From JANNSX01 sp041397825 (lineage in GTDB: Bacteria; Pseudomonadota; Alphaproteobacteria; Rhizobiales; Hyphomicrobiaceae): a DNA stretch of 64,000 nt. Below, one piece after another: positions 1 to 7,052 of this stretch. Below the pieces are notes generated by a model. It saw only the letters and a program-made list of their open reading frames with translations. It did no database searches and had not been told where the DNA came from. Positions within the stretch are counted from its first letter, which is position 1. The number at the start of each line of letters is the position of its first letter. Made by a program: the position numbers and the translations under genes. Location of the stretch: positions 62,001-126,000 of the forward strand of contig JAWKVX010000006.1 of NCBI GenBank assembly GCA_041397825.1. The letters are read 5' to 3'.

Positions 1-852
1 TCTCAACTCATGACTCATCAGCGCCAGAAAATCCGATTTAGCCCGGCTCGCCGCCTCTGCCTGCCGGGCCGCCAGCTCCGCCGCGGCCCGAGCCGATTCC
101 AGAGCGATGGCGGTCTGGCGATGCTGTTCGGTCTCGATCTTGAGCTGCCGAGCCTGATCGGCCGCGCGCTTCGTCTCGGCATCGATCCGGTCCTGCATCT
201 GCGAGAAGGCCGTCATGACTTGGCCGAGCTCGTCGCGTCGTCCAATGGATGTCAGCCGCTTGAACTCAGTGGTCGAGGTTCCACGGATGGCATCGAGCAA
301 CAGGCCGAGGGGCCTGCCGACCACCCGATGAAAGCCGAACCCGCTCGCGAGCAGTGCAAGACCGAATGCAAGCAGGATGGCGAGCGCGAAGAACTCACGC
401 CGGGATCGGAGCAGCTCGGTAATCTCGGCGTCGGAGATCCGAACCGCTATCCGATTGCCGCCGATTGCCCGGATCGGAAGCGAAACCTGCTCGAGGTCAT
501 CCTGCCCCTTGCAGCCGATCACCTGTGGCGCCGTGAGAGCAACGGCATGCGTCTCCTCGCGCCAATACTCGGCACAGGCGATGGCAGGGTCGGTCAATAG
601 CGTGGTGATGAGAACTTGCGCTGTCTGCGCGTTGCCGAGCTCGTGCTCGTGCTCGATCACCGCCGCGATACTGGCAATCTGCCCGCCGACACGTGCTGTC
701 AACCGCTCTCTTGCGGCCTGCACGTCGAAACTCCAGACAAAGGCCAGGGATGCCACCGTCGCCGCCAGGAAGACCGGCGCGAAGACGGCCGTGAACCGCA
801 GGAACAGCCGGCCACGCCATGCCTGCTCGGCAGCGGCCATGGGCCTGCACAT
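1..852 (-). CDS. Sensor histidine kinase, N-terminal 284 residues (runs off left edge)
   Basis: This is a membrane sensor kinase whose catalytic part lies outside the window. I translated the minus strand from ATG 852; a second in-frame ATG lies at 840, and a TGA just upstream rules out earlier starts. A first membrane segment spans about residues 15-40, followed by a periplasmic stretch of about 110 residues. A second membrane segment (FFALAILLAFGLALLASGF) sits near 155-175. A HAMP-like linker follows, then an Ala/Gln/Glu-rich coiled coil. The last visible residues, KSDFLALMSHELR, are a typical H-box with the phospho-accepting His, so the window edge falls at the HisKA dimerisation helix. 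It starts 16 bases after the secreted-protein gene at 869-1264, so the two are probably one operon. Whether a receiver domain follows is unknown. Confidence 0.85.
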   Translation of the reverse strand, partial: MCRPMAAAEQAWRGRLFLRFTAVFAPVFLAATVASLAFVWSFDVQAARERLTARVGGQIASIAAVIEHEHELGNAQTAQVLITTLLTDPAIACAEYWREETHAVALTAPQVIGCKGQDDLEQVSLPIRAIGGNRIAVRISDAEITELLRSRREFFALAILLAFGLALLASGFGFHRVVGRPLGLLLDAIRGTSTTEFKRLTSIGRRDELGQVMTAFSQMQDRIDAETKRAADQARQLKIETEQHRQTAIALESARAAAELAARQAEAASRAKSDFLALMSHELR

Positions 853-868
853 GACACCAACTCACGAT

Positions 869-1264
869 CTAGTTGACGAGCTTTGGCGCATGATCGGCGA
901 CACGTGCCTCCAGCGCCTCGTCCTGTCCAACCAAGGTGTGGAAGACCACATAGCCGTTGTGGCCCTTCGTCATGAAGAAGTTGATCATCACCTCTTGGCC
1001 ATCGCCATCGCGGAAACTGGCGCACATGTAGTAGTAGGCGCCGAGTCTCATGATCTTCGGATGAGCTTTCGCCGGATAGTAGGACCGGACGATGCCACTC
1101 CTCTCATCGAGTCGGAGCAACGCGCCATCGACGAGATTCTGATCGATGTGCCGCTGCATGGCGACCTGCAGGCTGATGGCCTCTGCCGAAGATATCGCCG
1201 TCTCGGCCCGAGCAGGGGTAACCACCAATGCAAATGCGCAAAGCAACAAGCCGAGACGCAACAT
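869..1264 (-). CDS. Small secreted protein of unknown function
   Basis: This 131-residue protein has a clear signal peptide (MLRLGLLLCAFALVVTPARA, cut before ETA). I chose the start at 1264 because a strong ribosome site (GGAGGGAAGG) precedes it; longer in-frame reading upstream has no such site. The mature part is about 110 residues, contains KAHPKIMRLGAYYYMC and VMINFFMTKGHNGYVVFH, and has a single Cys. I do not recognise the family. It lies directly upstream of, and on the same strand as, the sensor kinase gene, so it could be a periplasmic partner of that kinase. That role is inferred from position only. Confidence 0.7.
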   Translation of the reverse strand: MLRLGLLLCAFALVVTPARAETAISSAEAISLQVAMQRHIDQNLVDGALLRLDERSGIVRSYYPAKAHPKIMRLGAYYYMCASFRDGDGQEVMINFFMTKGHNGYVVFHTLVGQDEALEARVADHAPKLVN

Positions 1265-1467
1265 ACCTTCCCTCCGACTCGAATGGCGACGCGCCACCAC
1301 ACGCGTCTCCAGTGCCCGGCTCAACCCTACAGAGACGCCGACACGACCGAGTTAACAAAGAGGAAAATGCGCCAGCATGGCTTCGATATTCGAAACCTCG
1401 CGGGACAAGTTTTCATCAATTCCGCAATGGCGAGATCGAGTGGCAGACTTGGCGAGCCGCCTCGGCC

Positions 1468-2370
1468 CTACTTGACGATGCTGCGGCGGACGGGAAGCGT
1501 CTTCACGTTGGCCGCCGGCGCGTCGGACCTTCGGGGCTGCGCCACGGGCCCCAGACCATCGAGGTAGCTCGTATCGGAATCATGCTCGTAGACCGGAAAG
1601 CTCGCCGGCCGATCACGGAAGCTCTTCATCATCTGCCCAAGACCGCGCAGCCCGTTCGTGCGCGAGCGACGCACCTGCTCAAGATCGATCTCGACGGGAA
1701 TGATCTGCTCGGTCGTATCGGCTTTGTGGAGAAGCCGGCCAGATGGATCGTAGACCGCCGACTGGCCGTTGCCGCCCGCGCCGAGACCGTTCACGTCGAA
1801 AACATAGCACTGCATCATCGCCGAGGTCGCATGAGCGATCGCAAGGTCGACATCGCGATCGATGGTATGAGTCATGACCGGGTGCAGGATCACCTCGACA
1901 CCGGAGGCCGCGAGTTGCCGCGAGGTCTCCGGAAACCAGATGTCATAGCAGTTGAGGACACCGAACCGGCCAACGTCCTTGATGTCGAACCAGAAGAACT
2001 CGTTGCCCGGCTCCACACCCTGCTCGAGCGGCGTGAACGGGAACATCTTGCGATAACGCCCGACGATCTCCCCCTCGGGATCGATGATCGAAGTGGTGTT
2101 GTAGACGGCGCCGTCACGCCGCTCATACATCGAACCGTTCAATAGCCAGATGCGGTGCTTCCGGGCCATCTCCTGGAACGCCTCCTCGGCGGTGCCCGGA
2201 AGCGGCTGCGCATTCTGCAGGAGCGGACCGAAACAGGCGAGTTCCGAGAACATCACCATCTGCACCCAGGGATAGAGGTGCATCGTGAGATCCAACCGAT
2301 GCCGCATGGCCTCGACATTGCTCGAGGTTGTCAGCCACATCTGAATGCCGGCGATGGCGAAAGGCGTCAT
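1468..2370 (-). CDS. Carbon-nitrogen hydrolase (nitrilase superfamily)
   Basis: This 300-residue protein hydrolyses a non-peptide C-N bond, probably an amide or nitrile; the substrate is not readable from sequence. The Glu-Lys-Cys catalytic triad is visible: Glu43 in FSELACFG, Lys108 in RYRKMFPF and Cys141 in LNCYDIWFPE. The length fits the single-domain amidase branches of the family. There is no signal peptide, so it should act in the cytosol. GGAG lies just before the ATG. It stands alone: the gap to the secreted-protein gene start is about 200 bases, and the next gene upstream ends at 2541. The C-terminal 40 residues after SFPVYEHDSDTSYLDGL are basic and look like a poorly conserved tail. 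Confidence 0.85.
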   Translation of the reverse strand: MTPFAIAGIQMWLTTSSNVEAMRHRLDLTMHLYPWVQMVMFSELACFGPLLQNAQPLPGTAEEAFQEMARKHRIWLLNGSMYERRDGAVYNTTSIIDPEGEIVGRYRKMFPFTPLEQGVEPGNEFFWFDIKDVGRFGVLNCYDIWFPETSRQLAASGVEVILHPVMTHTIDRDVDLAIAHATSAMMQCYVFDVNGLGAGGNGQSAVYDPSGRLLHKADTTEQIIPVEIDLEQVRRSRTNGLRGLGQMMKSFRDRPASFPVYEHDSDTSYLDGLGPVAQPRRSDAPAANVKTLPVRRSIVK

Positions 2371-2540
2371 GCAGAAGGCTCCACTGCCTGTGCGTCCGTT
2401 CGCGGGAGGCTCGGCCGATGGCCCCCCACTGTCAAGGCGGCATCCTTGACCGAGGCATTGACTCTACCAGCCTGTGGCTGACGAGCCCGTCATGCCTGTT
2501 GCCTCCGATAGAGTCAGGGTTAACATGGACTTAGTTCGCG

Positions 2541-3392
2541 TCAGGCGAAGCTGGCGCGCCCCCGCATGGCGACGAGGCCTCGGTCATCCTCGGCCCAAAC
2601 CTCGACGCTGTCCGCGGTCGCGGCGCCTTTCAGGGCCAAAGCCCGCCCGCAGATCAGGGGGCGCATCGCCCGATACTCGAAAGCCGCGAGCGGGCGATCC
2701 GGCAAGGACCGTCGGATGAGATCGAGCAATAGTACGCAGGTGAGAGGCCCCTGCACCAGCAGGCCCGGATAGCCCTCGGCCTCGGTTGCATAGCGCAAGT
2801 CGTAGTGAATGCGATGCGGGTTGTAGGTCAGGGCCGAGAAACAGAACAGCAGGACCTCGTCCGGGATAATCTCGCGGCTCCAGGACGGCTGTGTGGTCGC
2901 GCGCTCACCATCGGCTGCACCGGAATACCCGGTCGGTTGGCGAAGCACAATCTCCTGGCGCTCGCGAACGCATGACCCGGTTGGACCAGCATAGTCATGC
3001 TCGATGCGCGTCACGACGAGCGGACCACTGCGTCCTGACTTCTCGGTAATCGAGGCCAGTTGCGAGCGTCGTTCGATCGTCTCGCCAATGCGCAAGGGTG
3101 CCAGGAAGGTGAAGGAGCCGCCAGCCCACATACGGGCCAGTCCCGGAAACGGTGGCATCAAGCCTCCGGACGCGCCACGACCATCGGCCGACAGTAGCGA
3201 GGCGCGCGGCATCGCATGGAAGTAGAGCCAGTGCCAGGCGTGCGGGAGCACGTCGCCGTCCGAGAAAGCGGGATCGGCATAGTCGAGGGCCGCGGTCAGT
3301 CGGTCCGCCGGTCCCGCATCGAGTGATGCCCGGGTGCATTCCGTGCGGCCGATCGCCGATGCGTAGCGCTCGTCACTGGTCAAGGGCGTCAC
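2541..3392 (-). CDS. MaoC/HTD2-like hotdog hydratase (mesaconyl-CoA hydratase-like)
   Basis: This 283-residue protein has a double-hotdog layout. The N-terminal half is a FAS1-type dehydratase domain ([23 protein letters not shown]). The C-terminal half carries the hydratase motif around [20 protein letters not shown], with the catalytic Asp/His pattern of MaoC enzymes. Relatives are annotated as 3-methylfumaryl-CoA, mesaconyl-C4-CoA or itaconyl-CoA hydratases, which add water across an enoyl-CoA. The exact acyl-CoA cannot be told here. Its ATG overlaps the stop of queF by four bases (ATGA), so translation is coupled, although queuosine synthesis and CoA hydration share no obvious pathway. 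Confidence 0.75.
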   Translation of the reverse strand: MTPLTSDERYASAIGRTECTRASLDAGPADRLTAALDYADPAFSDGDVLPHAWHWLYFHAMPRASLLSADGRGASGGLMPPFPGLARMWAGGSFTFLAPLRIGETIERRSQLASITEKSGRSGPLVVTRIEHDYAGPTGSCVRERQEIVLRQPTGYSGAADGERATTQPSWSREIIPDEVLLFCFSALTYNPHRIHYDLRYATEAEGYPGLLVQGPLTCVLLLDLIRRSLPDRPLAAFEYRAMRPLICGRALALKGAATADSVEVWAEDDRGLVAMRGRASFA

Positions 3393-3850
3393 CCTCGACC
3401 ACGATAGGAAGCGACCCCCTGCTCTGGCAGCCAGACGCCCTCCGGCGGTGCCGCGGTCTGCCAGAAGATGTCGATCGGAATGCCGCCGCGCGGAAACCAG
3501 TAGCCGCCGATCCTCAGCCAGCGTGGGGCGACCTCACGAACCAGGCGACGGCCGATGCCGACCGTGCAATCCTCGTGAAAGATGCCCTGATTTCGGAACG
3601 AGCCCATGAACAGCTTCAGCGATTTCGACTCGATGAGCCACTTGTCCGGCACATAGTCTATGACGAAATGCGCGAAATCCGGCTGCCGCGTCACCGGGCA
3701 CATGGCTGTGAATTCGGGCACTGTGAAACGTACGACGCAGGTCGTATCGGCCTGGCTGTTCTCGACCTTTTCGATGACGGCCTCGTCCGGCGAGGCGGGA
3801 AGGGCCGTCGCATGGCCGAGCTGGGACAGGATGGGAATGGAAGGAGGCAT
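3389..3850 (-). CDS. queF: NADPH-dependent 7-cyano-7-deazaguanine reductase
   Basis: QueF reduces preQ0 (nitrile) to preQ1 (amine) in queuosine tRNA modification, a four-electron reduction using two NADPH, in the cytosol. At 153 residues it is the short unimodular (YkvM-like) form. The family signature ESKSLKLF is present, as is the nucleophilic Cys in [14 protein letters not shown]; the Asp of that segment is the usual acid/base residue. [11 protein letters not shown] matches the substrate-binding region. GGAGG precedes the ATG. The gene overlaps the hydratase gene downstream by ATGA. No other queuosine gene is in the window. Confidence 0.95.
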   Translation of the reverse strand: MPPSIPILSQLGHATALPASPDEAVIEKVENSQADTTCVVRFTVPEFTAMCPVTRQPDFAHFVIDYVPDKWLIESKSLKLFMGSFRNQGIFHEDCTVGIGRRLVREVAPRWLRIGGYWFPRGGIPIDIFWQTAAPPEGVWLPEQGVASYRGRG

Positions 3851-3897
3851 ATCTTACTCGGCCGGGCCCGCCGGTCTCCCAAGCGGGGTCCGGATGG

Positions 3898-3921
3898 GCG
3901 AGCCCGACTCACCGGGCCCGC
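3898..3921 (-). terminator. GC-rich hairpin between small secreted gene and queF
   Basis: A 9-bp stem (3898-3906 with 3913-3921, one G-U wobble) with a six-base loop begins 15 bases past the stop of the 49-residue gene. There is no T-run on the transcribed strand, so it could be an imperfect terminator, a processing site or a leader structure for queF. No recognisable preQ1 riboswitch pseudoknot was seen. Confidence 0.35.
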
Positions 3922-3935
3922 CTCACCGCCACTGT

Positions 3936-4085
3936 CTACTTCGACATCTCGTCGACGAGGTTGATGGGAATCATGACGATTCCCTCGGCCGCCTTCACGA
4001 TGTCGCCGACCGGGTCAGGCTCGGCCGCAAGAACAGGGCTGGAGAAGGCCACGAGAACGGCGGCAATCGTCAGTCGCTTCAACAT
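3936..4085 (-). CDS. Small exported peptide, 49 residues
   Basis: This tiny protein begins with a clean signal sequence (MLKRLTIAAVLVAFSSPVLA, cut before AEPDP) and leaves a mature peptide of about 29 residues ending NLVDEMSK. I took the start at 4085 because of the adjacent GGGGGA ribosome site and signal peptide; the longer upstream reading has poor composition. The family is not recognised. It is followed by a hairpin and then queF on the same strand, and lies divergent to the AraC regulator gene. Confidence 0.55.
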   Translation of the reverse strand: MLKRLTIAAVLVAFSSPVLAAEPDPVGDIVKAAEGIVMIPINLVDEMSK

Positions 4086-4231
4086 GGAAGTCCCCCCATT
4101 GAGTTGCAACCCGTCCCGTATAGCACAGTTCATTCGGCTGCGGCATAAGCTTGGTTGGCTCGGCAGGTCTTCCGCTTGCCCGGCCGGAGAGCGCGTGTCA
4201 GAGTTGCCGCCGTCAAGCCTTGGAGTGTCGC

Positions 4232-5290
4232 GTGTCGGATGGCCCGATGAGGACTGGGCAGCTCGGCTTAGAGGGTTGCGGTGAGCCACTGGTTCTGGCC
4301 GCCGCCGCAGCCGGCATCGTGCCCTTTATCGAGCAGCAAGGCGGTGATATCGACCGGATATTCGGCCATGCCGGATTGGCCCCTGAAATGGCCGGCGCAC
4401 CGACGCTCCGCATGAGTCTCGCCGGTTTCTGCCGCCTGTTCGAGGAATCGGCCCGGCAGACGCAGAATGACAATTTCGGGCTCTGGTTCGGCCAGCAATT
4501 CCAACCCCGCGACCTCGGTCTCTGGGGTTATGCGGCCCTGACGTCGCCGACATTGGGCGATGCCCTGAGAACCCTGGTCGAGCTCTTCCCGCTGCATCAG
4601 GAGAGAAGCACCATGCGCCTCGCCGAGGCGGAAGGCGGACTGATCCGGCTCGAATACCGCATCGAAGCGGCCGACATCCGGACGCGGCGGCAGGATGCCG
4701 AGTTGTCTCTCGGCATGTTTCAGAACGTCATGCGCGAGGGCCTCGGCACTTGGACCGCCATCGAGGAGGTGCATTTCGAGCATCCGAAGCCGGAGGACTG
4801 GCACGCGCATCGCCGGGCCTTTGGCGCACCGGTCTATTTCTCGCAGCCGATCAATGCCTTGATATTCCGGAGGGACGGTCTCTCGAAGCCGATGCCGGCT
4901 CGCGACCCGCGGCTCCGTGAGCTGATGCGCTCCTGTCTCGAGCGTCTGGCCCGCCGCGCCGACTTGAAGCAGACGCTGCTCGATCGCGTCAGAATGGCGG
5001 TCCGTTCGGCATTGCCGGAAGGCGGGCTGGCATTGGAGGAGGTCTCGACGGCGCTGCGCGTGACGCCTGGTGCGATTCACCGTGATCTCGCCAGCGCCGG
5101 GACGACCTACAAGGAGCTCATTGAGACGACACGGCGTGAGCTTGCGCTCGACTACCTCGAGCGCGGGGATCTGCCGCTGACCGAGATTGCCGCGCTCGTC
5201 GGCTACTCGGAGCTCTCGGCGCTGAGCCGGGCGGTCCGCCGCTGGACCGGCCAGTCCCCCCGAGCCTATCGGCGACGGATATCCGGCTGA
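4232..5290 (+). CDS. AraC-family transcriptional regulator (arabinose-binding-like N-terminus)
   Basis: This regulator of about 352 residues has an N-terminal AraC arabinose-binding-type domain (roughly 25-215; GLWFGQQFQPRDLGLWGYAALTSPTLGDAL is characteristic) and a C-terminal double helix-turn-helix (about 260-350) ending LTEIAALVGYSELSALSRAVRRWTG and SPRAYR. I prefer GTG 4232 because TTGGAG sits six bases upstream; ATG 4247 is the alternative. Its stop overlaps the ATG of the HutD gene (TGATG), so the two are co-translated. The ligand is unknown. Members of this subgroup often control catabolic genes next to them. Confidence 0.85.
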   Translation: MSDGPMRTGQLGLEGCGEPLVLAAAAAGIVPFIEQQGGDIDRIFGHAGLAPEMAGAPTLRMSLAGFCRLFEESARQTQNDNFGLWFGQQFQPRDLGLWGYAALTSPTLGDALRTLVELFPLHQERSTMRLAEAEGGLIRLEYRIEAADIRTRRQDAELSLGMFQNVMREGLGTWTAIEEVHFEHPKPEDWHAHRRAFGAPVYFSQPINALIFRRDGLSKPMPARDPRLRELMRSCLERLARRADLKQTLLDRVRMAVRSALPEGGLALEEVSTALRVTPGAIHRDLASAGTTYKELIETTRRELALDYLERGDLPLTEIAALVGYSELSALSRAVRRWTGQSPRAYRRRISG

Positions 5291-5895
5291 TGTCGTATGC
5301 GTCTCCCATCTGGCGTCAGGCCGGCGAGCACAGGCGCATGCCGTGGAAGAACGGCCAGGGCGAGACGCTCGAGGTGGCACGCTCACCGGACGGGCAATCG
5401 CTCGATGCCTTCGATTGGCGTGTCAGCGTCGCGCCCGTCATCGCGGATGGGGCGTTCTCGCTGTTTCCCGCAATCGAGCGGACGATTGCCGTCGTCGAGG
5501 GTGACGGCATGGACCTGGCGCTCGCGGACGGTCGGCAGCATCGGCTGCGCCCCGGCATTCCTTTCACCTACGACGGAGGCATGGCCGTCCACGGCCGTCT
5601 GATCCGGGGCCCGGTCCGGGATTTCAACGTCATGTCCCGGCGCGGAAAGTTCACCGGCGACCTCGTGCTGTCGGATGGCCCTTTGGCCTGGAGCGGAGGC
5701 ATGGCGACGATCGTCGCCTATGCCCTTCTGGGTGCCTGGATGGTGACGGTCGGTGACACCGACGGGCGCCTGGAGACCGGAAGCTCTCTGACCGCGACGG
5801 CGAACACGCTCCGACTCTCACCCGTCGCGGCAGGCAGTCGGGTGGCCATCGCCGTGCTGCGGCGCTATCCGGATCTCACGCCGCCGGAACAGTGA
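5290..5895 (+). CDS. HutD/Ves family protein
   Basis: This 201-residue protein belongs to the HutD/Ves bicupin family. The N-terminal signature is readable (RRMPWKNGQGETLEVA, FDWRVSVAPV, FSLFPAIERTIAVVEGDGM), as is the later GPVRDFNVMSRRG. HutD is found beside histidine-utilisation genes, where a formyl-glutamate-related regulatory or protective role has been proposed; no hut gene is in this window. The ATG overlaps the AraC stop codon. The gene converges with the following minus-strand gene and overlaps its end by 20 bases. Confidence 0.8.
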   Translation: MSYASPIWRQAGEHRRMPWKNGQGETLEVARSPDGQSLDAFDWRVSVAPVIADGAFSLFPAIERTIAVVEGDGMDLALADGRQHRLRPGIPFTYDGGMAVHGRLIRGPVRDFNVMSRRGKFTGDLVLSDGPLAWSGGMATIVAYALLGAWMVTVGDTDGRLETGSSLTATANTLRLSPVAAGSRVAIAVLRRYPDLTPPEQ

Positions 5896-6157
5896 CGGCC
5901 CGACCACCTTCGATGATCTCGAAGCGGCGCGGCCGCGTCGAAGGGGTCGCGCCCGACAGGGCGTGTGCCAACAGCCGTCGAACCCTCAGAATCGCGCCGA
6001 CCTCGTCAAGGAACCGATCCGATCCGGGATGCGCCAAGCCGCGCGCCAGGGCGTCGATCATCTGCTTGGCGCCCGCCTCGCTGCCTTCCAAGGCGACCGC
6101 GACCCTGATCAGTTGCTGATCCAAATTAGCGGCGGCAGCTTTGAGCAAATCGTCCAT
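5876..6157 (-). CDS. Hypothetical 93-residue protein
   Basis: This is a short, mostly helical protein (MDDLLKAAAANLDQQLIRVAVALEGSEAGAKQMIDALARGL at its start, not a signal peptide) ending FEIIEGGRAVTVPAA. AGGGATAAG just upstream is a plausible ribosome site, and composition is normal for a real gene. It overlaps the 3' end of hutD in convergent orientation. I do not recognise the family and make no functional claim. Confidence 0.5.
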   Translation of the reverse strand: MDDLLKAAAANLDQQLIRVAVALEGSEAGAKQMIDALARGLAHPGSDRFLDEVGAILRVRRLLAHALSGATPSTRPRRFEIIEGGRAVTVPAA

Positions 6158-6232
6158 GGCTTATCCCTAACGAGGGACAACCCTTGCCGATTCCCGGTTA
6201 ACGAAAGGTTGCCGGAGCACGGAATGAATTGC

Positions 6233-6814
6233 TCAAGGATAGGAGAAGCCGAAGAGAAGGTGCACGAGCTTGCCCTGCTTGAAAACGTACTCGGCGCGGT
6301 AGAGCGGCATGTTGTGGGATTTCAACAAGTCCGATGTGGCGATGTCCGAGACCTCATAGCGAACGACCTCGGTGCCGTCGTCGCCCTGCTCCACGGGTGC
6401 GCAGGTTCCGAACAGATCGAACACCTCCTGGCGACCCATGCTAAGCCGAACGCCTCTGCCGGTTCGGAACTGAGCCGTCTCGAGAACGGTGGCATCCTCA
6501 TCGTTCTCGAGCTCGTCTGTCGTCAGGAGCTCGGCCTCCTGGTAAGCGCCTGAAGTATCACCGAAGGTCCGGTAGAGCTTCAGGACCTCGGTCTCGTCCG
6601 CATTCGTGAGCACCGCATAGGCCTGGCCGTTCTCGTCCTCGGCAAGCTCGACGTCGCCGATCTGTAGCGCAGCGCTCAGCGGGTCTCCAAGCTCGATGCC
6701 GTGGACGGAGAGGTCGGGATTGGTGGGGAGGCAGGTAGCGCGAGCGGAGGCGGGGGTCAGGCAGGCCATCGCGAAGAGGACAAGCGCGGTACTGCGGACT
6801 GGAAGGATCGGCAT
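6233..6814 (-). CDS. Secreted hypothetical protein
   Basis: This protein of about 193 residues starts with a signal peptide (MPILPVRSTALVLFAMACLTPASARA, cut before TCLP). A GTG 48 bases further upstream gives an alternative start. The mature protein is acidic, with DVELAEDENGQAYAVLTNADETEVLKLY and a C-terminal YRAEYVFKQGKLVHLLFGFSYP, and has two Cys (CLP, GTCAPV) that could pair. It is probably periplasmic. No family was recognised. It lies downstream of polA on the same strand but over 200 bases away. Confidence 0.6.
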   Translation of the reverse strand: MPILPVRSTALVLFAMACLTPASARATCLPTNPDLSVHGIELGDPLSAALQIGDVELAEDENGQAYAVLTNADETEVLKLYRTFGDTSGAYQEAELLTTDELENDEDATVLETAQFRTGRGVRLSMGRQEVFDLFGTCAPVEQGDDGTEVVRYEVSDIATSDLLKSHNMPLYRAEYVFKQGKLVHLLFGFSYP

Positions 6815-7052
6815 TCCCTGGGCCGACACAGGCCCGCGTCGTGAAATTGCGCTCGTCTTCACCCCGGAGGCCTTCTGCTAGAGGTGGACCAACGTCCGTC
6901 CCTGCCGGGAGTTCGTTCGGGGACGACGCACTCGGGACCCGATACCCGCAGCCCCACCCGAATTCCGATCGCCCGGGATGGGCGAGACCCTAGCTGATCG
7001 CGTCAACCCAGGCTATCTCCTGTTGCGACCGGCAAGAAGCGATCGCTCCAGC

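Noticed and set aside
377..1567. Plus-strand open frame of 396 codons
   Set aside because: It lies opposite the sensor kinase and secreted-protein genes, whose frames have membrane segments, an H-box and a signal peptide. The plus-strand product is low-quality Arg/His/Ala sequence.
4268..5386. Minus-strand open frame of 372 codons opposite the AraC gene
   Set aside because: Arg/Glu/Gly-rich mirror of the AraC frame, no ribosome site and no recognisable domain.
6969..6985. 6-bp hairpin (TCGCCC/GGGCGA) downstream of polA
   Set aside because: Short stem, no T-run, and such pairs are frequent by chance at this base composition.
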